A stretch of 15,236 nt of DNA, taken from NCBI GenBank assembly GCA_947454695.1, contig CANGMW010000024.1:1-15236 (forward strand). The letters run 5' to 3'. The notes beneath the pieces were generated by a model that was given only the letters and a program-made list of their open reading frames with translations, was not told the DNA's origin and did no database searches. Position 1 is the stretch's first letter, and every line of letters starts with the position of its first letter. Source of the DNA: Comamonadaceae bacterium. Lineage in GTDB: Bacteria > Pseudomonadota > Gammaproteobacteria > Burkholderiales > Burkholderiaceae_C. Below, piece after piece: positions 7,369-14,437 of the stretch. Position numbers and translations under genes: made by a program.

Positions 7369-8148
7369 ATGAAACTTCACATCGTTCCGGCACGCACCGG
7401 CTGGGTCTGGCTCAAAGCGGGCCTTCGCACCTTCTGGTCGCAGCCTTTAGCGCTGTCCGGTTTGTTTTTCATGTTCATGACGGTCATGTCGCTGTCCAGC
7501 CTGTTGCCCTACATCGGCAATGCCCTGGCGCTGGCCCTGTTACCCGCCGCCACGCTGGGCCTGATGGCCGCCACGCGCGAAGCCGCCAGCGGTAAATTTC
7601 CCATGCCCACCATTTTGCTGAGCGCATTTCGCGCCGGCCGTGAACAAGCCCGTGCCATGGGCGTGCTCGGTGCCTTGTACGCGCTGGGTTTTCTGGCGGT
7701 GCTGGGTGCGTCGGCCCTGGTGGATGGCGGCAGCTTTGCACGCCTGTACCTGGTGGGCGGCACCATGACGACCGAGATGGTGCAGTCCGGCCAGTTCCAG
7801 ACGGCCATGTGGCTGGCCATGGGCCTGTACCTGCCCCTGTCCATGATGTTCTGGCATGCGCCGGCCCTGGTGCACTGGCATGGCGTCTCGCCGGTGAAAA
7901 GCCTGTTCTTCAGCCTGGTGGCTTGCTGTCGCAACTTTGGCGCGATGACGGTGTACACCCTGGCCTGGATGGGCCTGTTCGTGGGCGTGGGCATGCTGCT
8001 TCTGCTGCTCACCGCCCTGCTGGGTCAGGCCGAACTCATCAATGTGATGTTCTTCCCCGCAGCGATGCTGATGGCCGCGATGTTCTTCAGCTCGATCTAC
8101 TTCACCTTTCGCGACAGCTTTGTCGCGGACGACGCGCCCGCGGCCTGA
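7369..8148 (+). CDS. BPSS1780-family membrane protein
   Basis: A 259-residue polytopic membrane protein. About six hydrophobic spans are visible: 25-45, 50-68, 95-117, 143-165, 190-218 and 225-246. The N-terminus PARTGWVWLKAGLRTFWSQP followed by LALSGLFFMF is characteristic of the BPSS1780 family of betaproteobacteria, as I recall it. No function is assigned to the family, and no catalytic motif is visible. It lies 20 bases behind thrB on the same strand without a terminator, so it is probably the third gene of that operon. The last residues (DDAPAA) are a short acidic, soluble tail. No strong Shine-Dalgarno is seen before the ATG. Confidence 0.8.
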   Translation: MKLHIVPARTGWVWLKAGLRTFWSQPLALSGLFFMFMTVMSLSSLLPYIGNALALALLPAATLGLMAATREAASGKFPMPTILLSAFRAGREQARAMGVLGALYALGFLAVLGASALVDGGSFARLYLVGGTMTTEMVQSGQFQTAMWLAMGLYLPLSMMFWHAPALVHWHGVSPVKSLFFSLVACCRNFGAMTVYTLAWMGLFVGVGMLLLLLTALLGQAELINVMFFPAAMLMAAMFFSSIYFTFRDSFVADDAPAA

Positions 8149-8184
8149 GTGCCGGCCTGGCGCGGGCTGAGAAACAATCCGTCA

Positions 8185-8213
8185 CAGACAACGGCGGCCT
8201 TGCAAGATAGTAT
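8185..8213 (+). promoter_or_regulatory. Putative toxin-antitoxin promoter
   Basis: CAGACA (8185-8190, 4/6 to TTGACA), 17 bases, then TAGTAT (8208-8213, 4/6 to TATAAT). Predicted start of transcription is near 8220, about seven bases before the toxin ATG. An alternative -10, TAGAAT (8218-8223), matches better but has no -35 at a proper distance. Either -10 lies inside the palindrome at 8207-8228, so binding there would block RNA polymerase. Confidence 0.35.
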
Positions 8214-8228
8214 TCTTTAGAATACTAT
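8207..8228. promoter_or_regulatory. 22-bp palindromic operator of the toxin-antitoxin operon
   Basis: Two perfect 10-base arms, ATAGTATTCT and AGAATACTAT, separated by TT. The right arm covers the first two bases of the toxin start codon (8227-8229). The AT-rich element stands out in GC-rich surroundings. Type II toxin-antitoxin operons are normally repressed by the antitoxin, alone or in complex with the toxin, bound to a palindrome at the promoter; this is the obvious candidate for the Xre-type antitoxin encoded downstream. Confidence 0.75.
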
Positions 8229-8553
8229 GATCACTATCCGCATCTACACTGATCGACAAGGACATGCGCCGTTTGAGTACTGGTTGGAGGCCTTACCGGA
8301 CCGGTTGGCCAGATCGAAAATCAGGGCTCGGCTGGCACGCGTTCAAGCCGGAAACTTCGGGGATTGCAAGGCTTTGCGCGAAGGTGTCATGGAGTTGCGG
8401 GTAGACCACGGTCCCGGCTACCGGGTGTACTTGAGCCGACAAGGCACTGTGCTGGTATTGCTGCTGTGTGGCAGCAACAAAAGTGCGCAGGACCGTGAAA
8501 TTGAAAAAGCTATCGCTTACCTGAATGACTGGAAGCAAAGGGGTCAACCATGA
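8227..8553 (+). CDS. RelE/ParE-superfamily toxin (addiction module killer protein type, HigB-like)
   Basis: A 108-residue toxin of the TIGR02683-type 'addiction module killer protein' group. Pattern: IYTDRQGHAPFEYWLEALPD at the start, a basic helix (RSKIRARLARV), then EGVMELRVDHGPGYRVYLSR and a strand VLVLLLCGSNKSAQDREIEKA, which corresponds to the family's E-L-R-x-x-x-G-x-G-Y-R-V-Y and G-x-x-K-x-x-Q-x-x-D/E-I blocks. Relatives in this superfamily are mostly ribosome-dependent mRNA endonucleases; that activity is inferred, not shown. The toxin gene precedes the antitoxin, as in higBA-type loci, and its stop overlaps the antitoxin start by four bases (ATGA, 8550-8553). There is no leader-borne Shine-Dalgarno: the palindrome runs into the ATG. 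Confidence 0.9.
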   Translation: MITIRIYTDRQGHAPFEYWLEALPDRLARSKIRARLARVQAGNFGDCKALREGVMELRVDHGPGYRVYLSRQGTVLVLLLCGSNKSAQDREIEKAIAYLNDWKQRGQP

Positions 8554-8849
8554 ACTCGCCACGCGACAAAGGCTACGAAGACTCGCTCCAACTGGCCTTA
8601 ACGGACCCGCAAGAGGCCGCCGCTTATCTGGATGCCGTGATGGCCATGGAAGATCCCGCCGCTGTCCTACTGGCCTTGCGTCAAGTGGCCAAGGCACACG
8701 GCATGGCAGAAGTAGCGCGTCGCGCTGATGTCGGTGACAAATCCCTGTTCAAGGCATTGAGTGAGAACGGCAACCCCACCTTGGACACCGTCCATAAAGT
8801 CTTGCACGCCGTCGGCCTGCGGCTCAGCGTGGCGCCTGCCACTGACTAA
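8550..8849 (+). CDS. Xre-family antitoxin (addiction module antidote protein type, HigA-like)
   Basis: A 99-residue antitoxin with the TIGR02684-type layout: short N-terminus, DPQEAAAYLDAVMAMEDPAAVLLALRQVAKAHGMAEVARRADV, then DKSLFKALSENGNPTLDTVHKVLHAVGLRLSV. The part from about 46 to 93 is a helix-turn-helix (GMAEVARRADVGDKSLFKAL), expected to bind the operator at 8207-8228. It neutralises the toxin encoded immediately upstream. Translation is coupled through the ATGA overlap, and AAAGGGG lies about seven bases before its ATG, giving it a proper ribosome-binding site inside the toxin gene. That may help antitoxin production exceed toxin production. It ends 21 bases from the convergent uvrD stop. 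Confidence 0.92.
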   Translation: MNSPRDKGYEDSLQLALTDPQEAAAYLDAVMAMEDPAAVLLALRQVAKAHGMAEVARRADVGDKSLFKALSENGNPTLDTVHKVLHAVGLRLSVAPATD

Positions 8850-8854
8850 GCCGG

Positions 8855-8869
8855 GCGGACTGAGTCCGC
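8855..8869. terminator. Hairpin between convergent antitoxin and uvrD ends
   Basis: GCGGAC and GTCCGC form a perfect six-pair stem around a TGA loop, centred in the 21 bases between the two stop codons. The position suits a bidirectional terminator, but no T-run follows on either strand, so intrinsic termination would be weak. It may instead be an mRNA end-protecting hairpin. Confidence 0.35.
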
Positions 8870-8870
8870 T

Positions 8871-11288
8871 TCAGGGCACCGGCGTGAGCTTGGCCACTGA
8901 AAGCGCCAGCCACTTCACGCCGTGGCGCGGGAAATTCACCTGCGCACGCGCGTCATCGCCTGCGCCTTCCAGGGTCAGCACCGTGCCTTCGCCAAACTTG
9001 GTGTGAAAGACTTTCATGCCGGTGCGCAGCCCGTGCTCGGAGGGCTGCTTGCGCTCAGGCACCGGTGCGGAAAACGATGCTGAAAAATCAGGCGTGCTCT
9101 GATAGCCCCGCTGCATCGGTGCACGCTCAAAGCCGGAGCCGAAGGCCGAGTGCTTGGGCGTGATCCATTTGAGCGTGTGCTCCGGCAGCTCGTCAAAAAA
9201 CCGGCTTTTGATGTTGTAGCGGGTCTGGCCGTGCAGCATGCGGGTTTGGGAGTGGCTCAGGTACAGGCGCTGGCGCGCCCGGGTGATGGCCACGTACATG
9301 AGGCGACGTTCTTCTTCCAGGCCGTCATGGTCGTTCATGGAATTTTCGTGGGGGAACAAGCCCTCTTCCATGCCGGTGATGAACACGCAGTCAAACTCCA
9401 GGCCCTTGCTGGCGTGCACCGTCATGAGCTGGATGGCGTCCTGCCCGGCTTGGGCCTGGTTGTCACCGGCTTCGAGCGCCGCATGCGTCAAGAAAGCGGC
9501 CAGCGGCGACATGACTTCGCCACTGTCCGCAAACTCGCTATCCACCTCAGCTTCACCCGCTTCACCCGCCTGACGCGCGGACAGACCTGCCGCATCAATG
9601 GCAGACGCCGCCGCGCTGCCCGCCGCATCCGACACCGCTTGGGGCGAGCCATTGAGCTCATCCACCGGCATGGCCACCGCGTCGCGGCCAAAGCCTTCGA
9701 TCATCACAAAGCTCTCGGCGGCATTCACCAGCTCTTCCAAGTTTTCAATCCGGTCGGCGCCTTCGCGCTCGGTTTTGTAGTGTTCCAGCAGACCGCTGTG
9801 GTCCAGCAACAGCTCGATGATTTCGCGCAAGGTGAGGCCTTGTGTGCGCTCGCGCAGCACATCGATCTTGGCCACGAATGCGCCCAAATTGCTGCCGGCC
9901 TTGCCGCTGACCGCGCTCACCGCGTCGTGCAGCGAGCAGCCCGTCGCACGGGCAGAGTCCTGCAACTGCTCGATGGAGCGCGCGCCAATGCCGCGCGGCG
10001 GGAAGTTCACCACGCGCAAAAAACTGGTGTCGTCGTTGGGGTTCTCCAAGAGGCGCAGATACGCCAGCGCATGTTTGATCTCCGCTCGCTCGAAAAAGCG
10101 CAGGCCGCCATACACGCGGTAAGGCATGCCGGCATTGAAGAGCGCCGTCTCAATCACCCGGCTTTGCGCGTTGGAGCGGTACAGCACGGCGATCTCTTTG
10201 CGCTCGGTGCCGTCGCGCACCAGCTGGCGCATCTCGTCAACCATCCACTGCGCTTCGGCAAAGTCGCTGGTGCTTTCATACACGCGCACCGGCTCGCCCG
10301 GGCCCTGGTCGGTGCGCAGGTTTTTACCCAAGCGTTTGCTGTTGTGGCTGATCAGCGCATTGGCGCTGTCCAGAATATTGCTGTAGCTGCGGTAGTTCTG
10401 CTCCAGCTTGATCTGGTGCTGCACGGCAAACTCGCGAACGAAGTCGGCCATATTGCCCACCCGTGCACCGCGAAACGCGTAAATGCTCTGGTCATCATCG
10501 CCCACCGCCAGCACCGCGCTGTGCGCACCGGCCAGCTGCTTGAGCCAGGCGTATTGCAGCTTGTTGGTGTCCTGAAACTCGTCCACCAGAATGTGCCGGA
10601 AGCGCCGCTGGTAATGCTCACGCACCGCGTCGTTGTCGCGCAAGAGTTCAAACGAGCGCAGCATCAGCTCGCCAAAATCCACCACGCCTTCACGCTGGCA
10701 CTGCTCTTCGTACAGCTGGTACAGCTCCACTTTTTTGCGCGTGTCCGAATCGGTGGCCACCATATCGCGCGGGCGCAGGCCGTCTTCTTTGGCGCCGGCA
10801 ATGAACCACTGCAATTGCTTGGGCGGAAAACGCTCGTCGTCCACATTGAATTGTTTGCACAGGCGTTTGACCGCACTGAGCTGGTCCTGGGTGTCCAGAA
10901 TCTGAAACGTCTGGGGCAGGTTGGCCATTTTGTAATGGGCGCGCAGCAAGCGGTTGCACAGGCCGTGGAAGGTACCGATCCACATGCCGCGCACATTCAC
11001 CGGCAGCATGGCCGACAGACGCGTCATCATCTCTTTGGCGGCCTTGTTGGTGAAGGTCACCGCCAGCACGCCGCCGGGGGTCAACTGGCCGGTTTGCAAG
11101 AGCCAGGCGATGCGGGTGGTCAGCACCCGGGTCTTGCCCGAACCGGCCCCGGCCAGAATCAGCGCGTGCTCGGGTGGCAAGGTGACCGCGGCGCGCTGCT
11201 CAGGGTTCAACTGCTGCAGCAGGGGTGAATCGTTCAGGCGAGCCTCAGAGGTGTGAGCGGGCGGGTGGTCTGTCAAAGAGGTGTGCAT
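8871..11288 (-). CDS. uvrD: UvrD/PcrA-type superfamily 1 DNA helicase
   Basis: An 805-residue SF1A 3'-5' DNA helicase for excision and mismatch repair. Motifs: Q-like LNPEQRAAV (27-35), motif I AGAGSGKT (46-53), Ia VTFTNKAAKEM (77-87), II VDEFQD (235-240), III GDDDQSIYAFRGA (263-275), IV LEQNYRS (295-301), V TVHASKGLEFD (623-633), VI YVAITRARQRLYL (665-677). The C-terminus (757-802, GMKVFHTKFGEGTV to VKWLALSVAKL) is the Tudor-like domain that in PcrA/UvrD contacts RNA polymerase, a link to transcription-coupled repair. An acidic, Ala/Gly/Ser-rich insert sits at about 541-592, between 2B-region sequence and motif V. A PcrA or Rep label would also fit, but length and C-terminal domain favour UvrD. 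No Shine-Dalgarno at a proper distance; TACAAT ends six bases before ATG. Confidence 0.93.
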   Translation of the reverse strand: MHTSLTDHPPAHTSEARLNDSPLLQQLNPEQRAAVTLPPEHALILAGAGSGKTRVLTTRIAWLLQTGQLTPGGVLAVTFTNKAAKEMMTRLSAMLPVNVRGMWIGTFHGLCNRLLRAHYKMANLPQTFQILDTQDQLSAVKRLCKQFNVDDERFPPKQLQWFIAGAKEDGLRPRDMVATDSDTRKKVELYQLYEEQCQREGVVDFGELMLRSFELLRDNDAVREHYQRRFRHILVDEFQDTNKLQYAWLKQLAGAHSAVLAVGDDDQSIYAFRGARVGNMADFVREFAVQHQIKLEQNYRSYSNILDSANALISHNSKRLGKNLRTDQGPGEPVRVYESTSDFAEAQWMVDEMRQLVRDGTERKEIAVLYRSNAQSRVIETALFNAGMPYRVYGGLRFFERAEIKHALAYLRLLENPNDDTSFLRVVNFPPRGIGARSIEQLQDSARATGCSLHDAVSAVSGKAGSNLGAFVAKIDVLRERTQGLTLREIIELLLDHSGLLEHYKTEREGADRIENLEELVNAAESFVMIEGFGRDAVAMPVDELNGSPQAVSDAAGSAAASAIDAAGLSARQAGEAGEAEVDSEFADSGEVMSPLAAFLTHAALEAGDNQAQAGQDAIQLMTVHASKGLEFDCVFITGMEEGLFPHENSMNDHDGLEEERRLMYVAITRARQRLYLSHSQTRMLHGQTRYNIKSRFFDELPEHTLKWITPKHSAFGSGFERAPMQRGYQSTPDFSASFSAPVPERKQPSEHGLRTGMKVFHTKFGEGTVLTLEGAGDDARAQVNFPRHGVKWLALSVAKLTPVP

Positions 11289-11294
11289 GCCCTG

Positions 11295-11300
11295 ATTGTA
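11295..11300 (-). promoter_or_regulatory. Putative -10 element of uvrD (leaderless geometry)
   Basis: On the minus strand TACAAT (5/6 to TATAAT) ends six bases before the uvrD ATG and sits in the 43-base gap behind the arylformamidase-like gene. It shares the 9-base context TTCTACAATC-minus-one with the promoter before the DUF2782-like gene (TTCTACAAT in both). No good -35 is visible at 16-18 bases. If used, uvrD is transcribed independently and leaderless. Confidence 0.4.
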
Positions 11301-11331
11301 GAAACTCCGCCCGGGCCGGCAGCGTCGGGGT

Positions 11332-12252
11332 TCAAGCGCCCAGCATCAAGGCCACGGCCAGCTTGTTCACACGCTCCCAAGGCGCGGACAAGTCTTCCAG
11401 CACGCTGAAGTGGTTGCGCCCCTTGATCGATTCGCACACCGGCACGGCTTTTTTGCCCCAGGCTTCGCGCATGAGGGTGTTGTGGCGTAAAAATTCAGCG
11501 CTCTCATCGCCCCCCACCACGCTGTACAGCGGTCCTTGGGCCGCGCGGGGGAACAGCGCCGGGCTGTTCATGCTCGCCACCTCAGGCGTGAGCCGCAAAG
11601 AGTCGGCCAGGAACGGCGTGTGGCGCAAGGGCTCCAGGTCGTACAGACCGGAAATCGACATCGCGCCTTTGACCAGATCGGCGGGCAATTTACGGTCATA
11701 CACCCCCCACTGGCAGGCCAGCAGCATGGTGGCCAGATGGCCGCCGGCCGAGTGGCCCACCACCGTGATGCGGCTGGGGTCGCCCCCATATTTTTTGATG
11801 TTGCGGTAGGTCCAGGCCAAGGCTTTGACCATTTGCATCGTGATCTCGGAGATCGTCACCGCCGGGCACAAACCATAGTTGGGCATGACGACGCAGCCGC
11901 CTTCGTTCTTGAAGGCCGACACCAAAAAGGAATGCTGCGATTTGTCCAGCGAGCGCCAGTAGCCGCCGTGGATGAAGACCACCACCGGCGAATTTTTTTT
12001 CTGGGCCGGGAACACATCGAGCGTTTCCAGAGGCGTGGGGCCATAGGGGATGTTCAGTTCATTGGCATGGGCTTCGCGTGCATCGTCAGAGGCATCGGCC
12101 CAGCGTGTGAAGTACATCGCATGGTCGGGCACCAAGGCGCGGTTGTTGTACATGCGGTCCAGCCATGCGGTGTCCCATGTCTGAGCCCCGGGTGTTGCCC
12201 CGGATGTTGCCGCTGTCTTTGCCTTTGCCTTCGTCTTACCCTTGATCGTCAT
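11332..12252 (-). CDS. Arylformamidase-like alpha/beta hydrolase (HGGxW type)
   Basis: A 306-residue alpha/beta hydrolase. After a Lys/Ala/Thr-rich N-terminus (about 3-20) comes WLDRMYNNRALVPDH (30-44), typical of the kynurenine-formamidase-like group. The oxyanion motif HGGYW (95-99) is the HGGxW signature of arylformamidases; the nucleophile is Ser168 in GHSAGGH, with Asp249 (GGDES) and His281 (GRNHFS) completing the triad. Arylformamidases hydrolyse N-formylkynurenine in tryptophan breakdown, but many relatives are esterases, and no other tryptophan-degradation gene lies nearby, so the substrate is open. The frame continues 19 codons upstream, but AGGAGA four bases before the ATG at 12252 fixes the start. 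It is divergent from the COG4091 gene and 43 bases upstream of uvrD on the same strand. Confidence 0.82.
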   Translation of the reverse strand: MTIKGKTKAKAKTAATSGATPGAQTWDTAWLDRMYNNRALVPDHAMYFTRWADASDDAREAHANELNIPYGPTPLETLDVFPAQKKNSPVVVFIHGGYWRSLDKSQHSFLVSAFKNEGGCVVMPNYGLCPAVTISEITMQMVKALAWTYRNIKKYGGDPSRITVVGHSAGGHLATMLLACQWGVYDRKLPADLVKGAMSISGLYDLEPLRHTPFLADSLRLTPEVASMNSPALFPRAAQGPLYSVVGGDESAEFLRHNTLMREAWGKKAVPVCESIKGRNHFSVLEDLSAPWERVNKLAVALMLGA

Positions 12253-12256
12253 TGCA

Positions 12257-12262
12257 TCTCCT
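12257..12262 (-). promoter_or_regulatory. Shine-Dalgarno of the arylformamidase-like gene
   Basis: AGGAGA on the minus strand, four bases before ATG 12252. It is one of the few strong ribosome-binding sites in the window, and it decides against the longer reading frame that begins at 12309. Confidence 0.75.
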
Positions 12263-12337
12263 GTGGCCCGGCGGGCGATGTTCAAAAACCAAAGTCGTGA
12301 TCTTGGCACAAGTAAAGGCCTTCTCGAAAACCCTAGG

Positions 12338-12347
12338 ACTTCGAAGT
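12338..12347. repeat. 10-bp perfect palindrome in a divergent intergenic region
   Basis: ACTTCGAAGT is its own reverse complement and lies about 20 bases before the ATG of the COG4091-type gene, directly upstream of a possible -10 (TATGCT, 12353-12358). Such a position would suit an operator, but a 10-base palindrome can arise by chance and no regulator gene is adjacent. Confidence 0.25.
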
Positions 12348-12366
12348 GCTTGTATGCTTATTCCCC

Positions 12367-13716
12367 ATGAACCTGTACACCAAACTCCAACAGCGCGCCG
12401 CCAATGGTCAGCCAGTGCGTATCGGCCTCATCGGGGCCGGCAAATTCGGCTCCATGTACCTGGCGCAAATCCCGCGCACGCCGGGTGTGCATCTGGTGGC
12501 CATTGCCGACCTCTCGCCTGACAACGCCCGCGCCAATCTGGCCCGGGTGGGCTGGGCACCCGCCGCCACGCAAGCGCCCAACGCCGAGGCGGCCCTTAAG
12601 AGCGGCAGCACCTGGATCACCGATGACTGGCGGGCGGTGGTGACGCACCCGCAGATCGACATCATCGTGGAATGCACCGGCAACCCGGTGGCTGCGGTGG
12701 ACCACATCCTGGCGGCTTTCAGCCACGGCAAACATGTGGTGAACGTGACGGTGGAGGCCGATGCGTTTTGCGGCCCCTTGCTGGCACGCAAGGCGGCGCA
12801 GGCAGGCGTGGTGTACTCGCTGGCCTTTGGCGACCAGCCCGCGCTCATCTGCGACCTGGTGGACTGGGCGCGCACCTGCGGCTTTCCGGTGGTGGCGGCC
12901 GGCCGGGGCCACAAATGGCTGCCGCATTTTTCCGATTCCACGCCCGAGACCGTTTGGGGCAACTATGGTTTGACACCCGAACAAGCCGCACGCGGCGGCC
13001 TGAACCCCAAAATGTTCAACAGCTTTCTGGACGGCTCCAAGCCCTCGATCGAAAGCACCGCAGTGGCCAATGCCACGGGCCTGACGGTGCCGAGCAACGG
13101 CCTGCTCTACCCGCCGGCCAGTGTGGAAGACATTCCGTATGTGACGCGCCCAATTTCCGAAGGCGGCGTGCTGGAACGAAAGGGCATGGTCGAGGTGATC
13201 TCCTCGCTGGAAACCGACGGCCGAAAAATCCCCTACGACATCCGCATGGGCGTGTGGGTGACGGTGGAGGCTGAGACCGAGTACATCAAGAACTGCTTTG
13301 AAGAATACAACGCGCACACCGACCCCAGCGGTCGCTATTTCACGCTGTACAAACGCTGGCACCTGATCGGGCTGGAGGTGGGCGTGTCGGTCGCCAGTGT
13401 GGCCTTGCGTGGCGAGCCCACCGGCGTGGCCACCTGCTGGAACGCCGACGTGGTGGCCACGGCCAAACGCGATTTGAAGCCGGGCGATATGCTGGACGGC
13501 GAAGGCGGCTACACCGTGTGGGGCAAGCTGCTGCCGGCGGCCACCTCCCAGAAAATGGGCGGCTTGCCGCTGGGGCTGGCGCACAACGTCAAGGTGGTGC
13601 GCGCGGTCAAGAAAGGCCAGTCGCTGTGCTGGGACGACGTGGCCATGGACACCAGCTCCCCGGCCTACCAGGTGCGCCGCGAGATGGAAACCCTGTTCGC
13701 CAACATCGCGGGCTAA
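12367..13716 (+). CDS. COG4091-type NAD(P)-dependent oxidoreductase with C-terminal SAF domain
   Basis: A 449-residue protein of the homoserine-dehydrogenase-like group that databases also label SAF-domain oxidoreductase. Residues 18-45 form a Rossmann dinucleotide site (IGLIGAGKFG, Gly23-x-Gly25-x-x-Gly28, acidic D48 after the second strand), followed by IIVECTGNP (99-107) and KHVVNVTVEAD (122-132). The middle carries GRGHKWLPHFSDSTPE (179-194) and FTLYKRWHLIGLEVG (325-339). The C-terminal part (about 363-425, ATAKRDLKPGDMLDGEGGYTVWGKL to KKGQSLCWDDV) is the SAF fold. True homoserine dehydrogenases end in ACT domains instead, and thrB lies far away in another operon, so a threonine role is not implied; substrate unknown. 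The frame extends seven codons to a GTG, but ATG 12367 gives the natural start. No Shine-Dalgarno. Confidence 0.82.
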   Translation: MNLYTKLQQRAANGQPVRIGLIGAGKFGSMYLAQIPRTPGVHLVAIADLSPDNARANLARVGWAPAATQAPNAEAALKSGSTWITDDWRAVVTHPQIDIIVECTGNPVAAVDHILAAFSHGKHVVNVTVEADAFCGPLLARKAAQAGVVYSLAFGDQPALICDLVDWARTCGFPVVAAGRGHKWLPHFSDSTPETVWGNYGLTPEQAARGGLNPKMFNSFLDGSKPSIESTAVANATGLTVPSNGLLYPPASVEDIPYVTRPISEGGVLERKGMVEVISSLETDGRKIPYDIRMGVWVTVEAETEYIKNCFEEYNAHTDPSGRYFTLYKRWHLIGLEVGVSVASVALRGEPTGVATCWNADVVATAKRDLKPGDMLDGEGGYTVWGKLLPAATSQKMGGLPLGLAHNVKVVRAVKKGQSLCWDDVAMDTSSPAYQVRREMETLFANIAG

Positions 13717-13727
13717 GATCGCACGCT

Positions 13728-14426
13728 ATGAACACCCTGTCCCGCCGAAGCCTGCTCGGTTTGCTGGCACTGCCTGCGGCCTGCACGATTGAACCGCTGG
13801 CGCCCTTGCGTCGGCAGGTGCTCGCTGCGCCTGCGGGCATCCCTGTGGTGCGTCCCGCTGCCCTTGGTCAGCGCTGGACCTACCAAAAACGCAACCCGTA
13901 CAACAGCAACTTGTTGGCTACCGAAGAGGAAGAAGTTGTTTCGGTGAGCCCCCGCATCGTCTTGCGTCGGCGCAACGGCGAGCAAACGTTGCCCGATGAA
14001 GTGCACAGTCTCTGGGGGCAACAACTGCGCGATACCGCCTGGGACATGGTGCAAAACTACGAAACCGCCCTGCCCTTGTGGCCGGCTGATTTGCGCGTGG
14101 GTGCTGCGCAAAACTGGGACGCGCACTACACACTGGACAACAACTCTTTCCGCTTTGCCATTTCCGCGCAGAGCCGTGTCATGGCTTGGGAAAAACTGGT
14201 GTTACCCGCCGGCGAGTTCAACACCCTGCGCATTGAAAAATTCATCCGCATCCAGCACGCTGATTTCTCACGGCTTGAAACCATCCGTCGCGACACGATC
14301 TGGTTAGCGCCGGAGATAGGCCGCTGGGTCGCACGCGAAACCTCGGGCGAATACCGCGGCTCGGGCCGGCGCGGCAGCATGATGCGCGAAGACAGTTTTC
14401 GTTGGGAACTGACGGCCTGGCGCTGA
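13728..14426 (+). CDS. Putative Tat-exported lipoprotein, hypothetical
   Basis: A 232-residue protein I cannot name. The N-terminus SRRSLLGLLALPAAC (5-19) combines a twin-arginine motif with a plausible lipobox Cys19, although Pro16 at -3 is unusual for a lipobox. The mature part begins with PVVRPAALGQRWTYQKRNPY and contains beta-prone segments; the stretch WEKLVLPAGEFNTLRIEKF (153-171) followed by DTIWLAPEIGRWVARE (190-205) resembles the end of DUF3108-like beta-sandwich proteins, only as a loose impression. It starts 11 bases after the COG4091-type stop, so the two may be cotranscribed, although TAAGAT eight bases before the ATG could be an own -10. It ends 11 bases from the convergent membrane-protein stop with no room for a terminator. 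Confidence 0.75.
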   Translation: MNTLSRRSLLGLLALPAACTIEPLAPLRRQVLAAPAGIPVVRPAALGQRWTYQKRNPYNSNLLATEEEEVVSVSPRIVLRRRNGEQTLPDEVHSLWGQQLRDTAWDMVQNYETALPLWPADLRVGAAQNWDAHYTLDNNSFRFAISAQSRVMAWEKLVLPAGEFNTLRIEKFIRIQHADFSRLETIRRDTIWLAPEIGRWVARETSGEYRGSGRRGSMMREDSFRWELTAWR

Positions 14427-14437
14427 AGAGTTGATAA

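Noticed and set aside
9150..11228. 692-codon plus-strand open frame
   Set aside because: It is a mirror frame of uvrD with the same shadow composition and no domains.
12358..13584. 408-codon minus-strand open frame
   Set aside because: It is a mirror frame of the COG4091-type gene; the sense frame has a complete Rossmann site and SAF domain.
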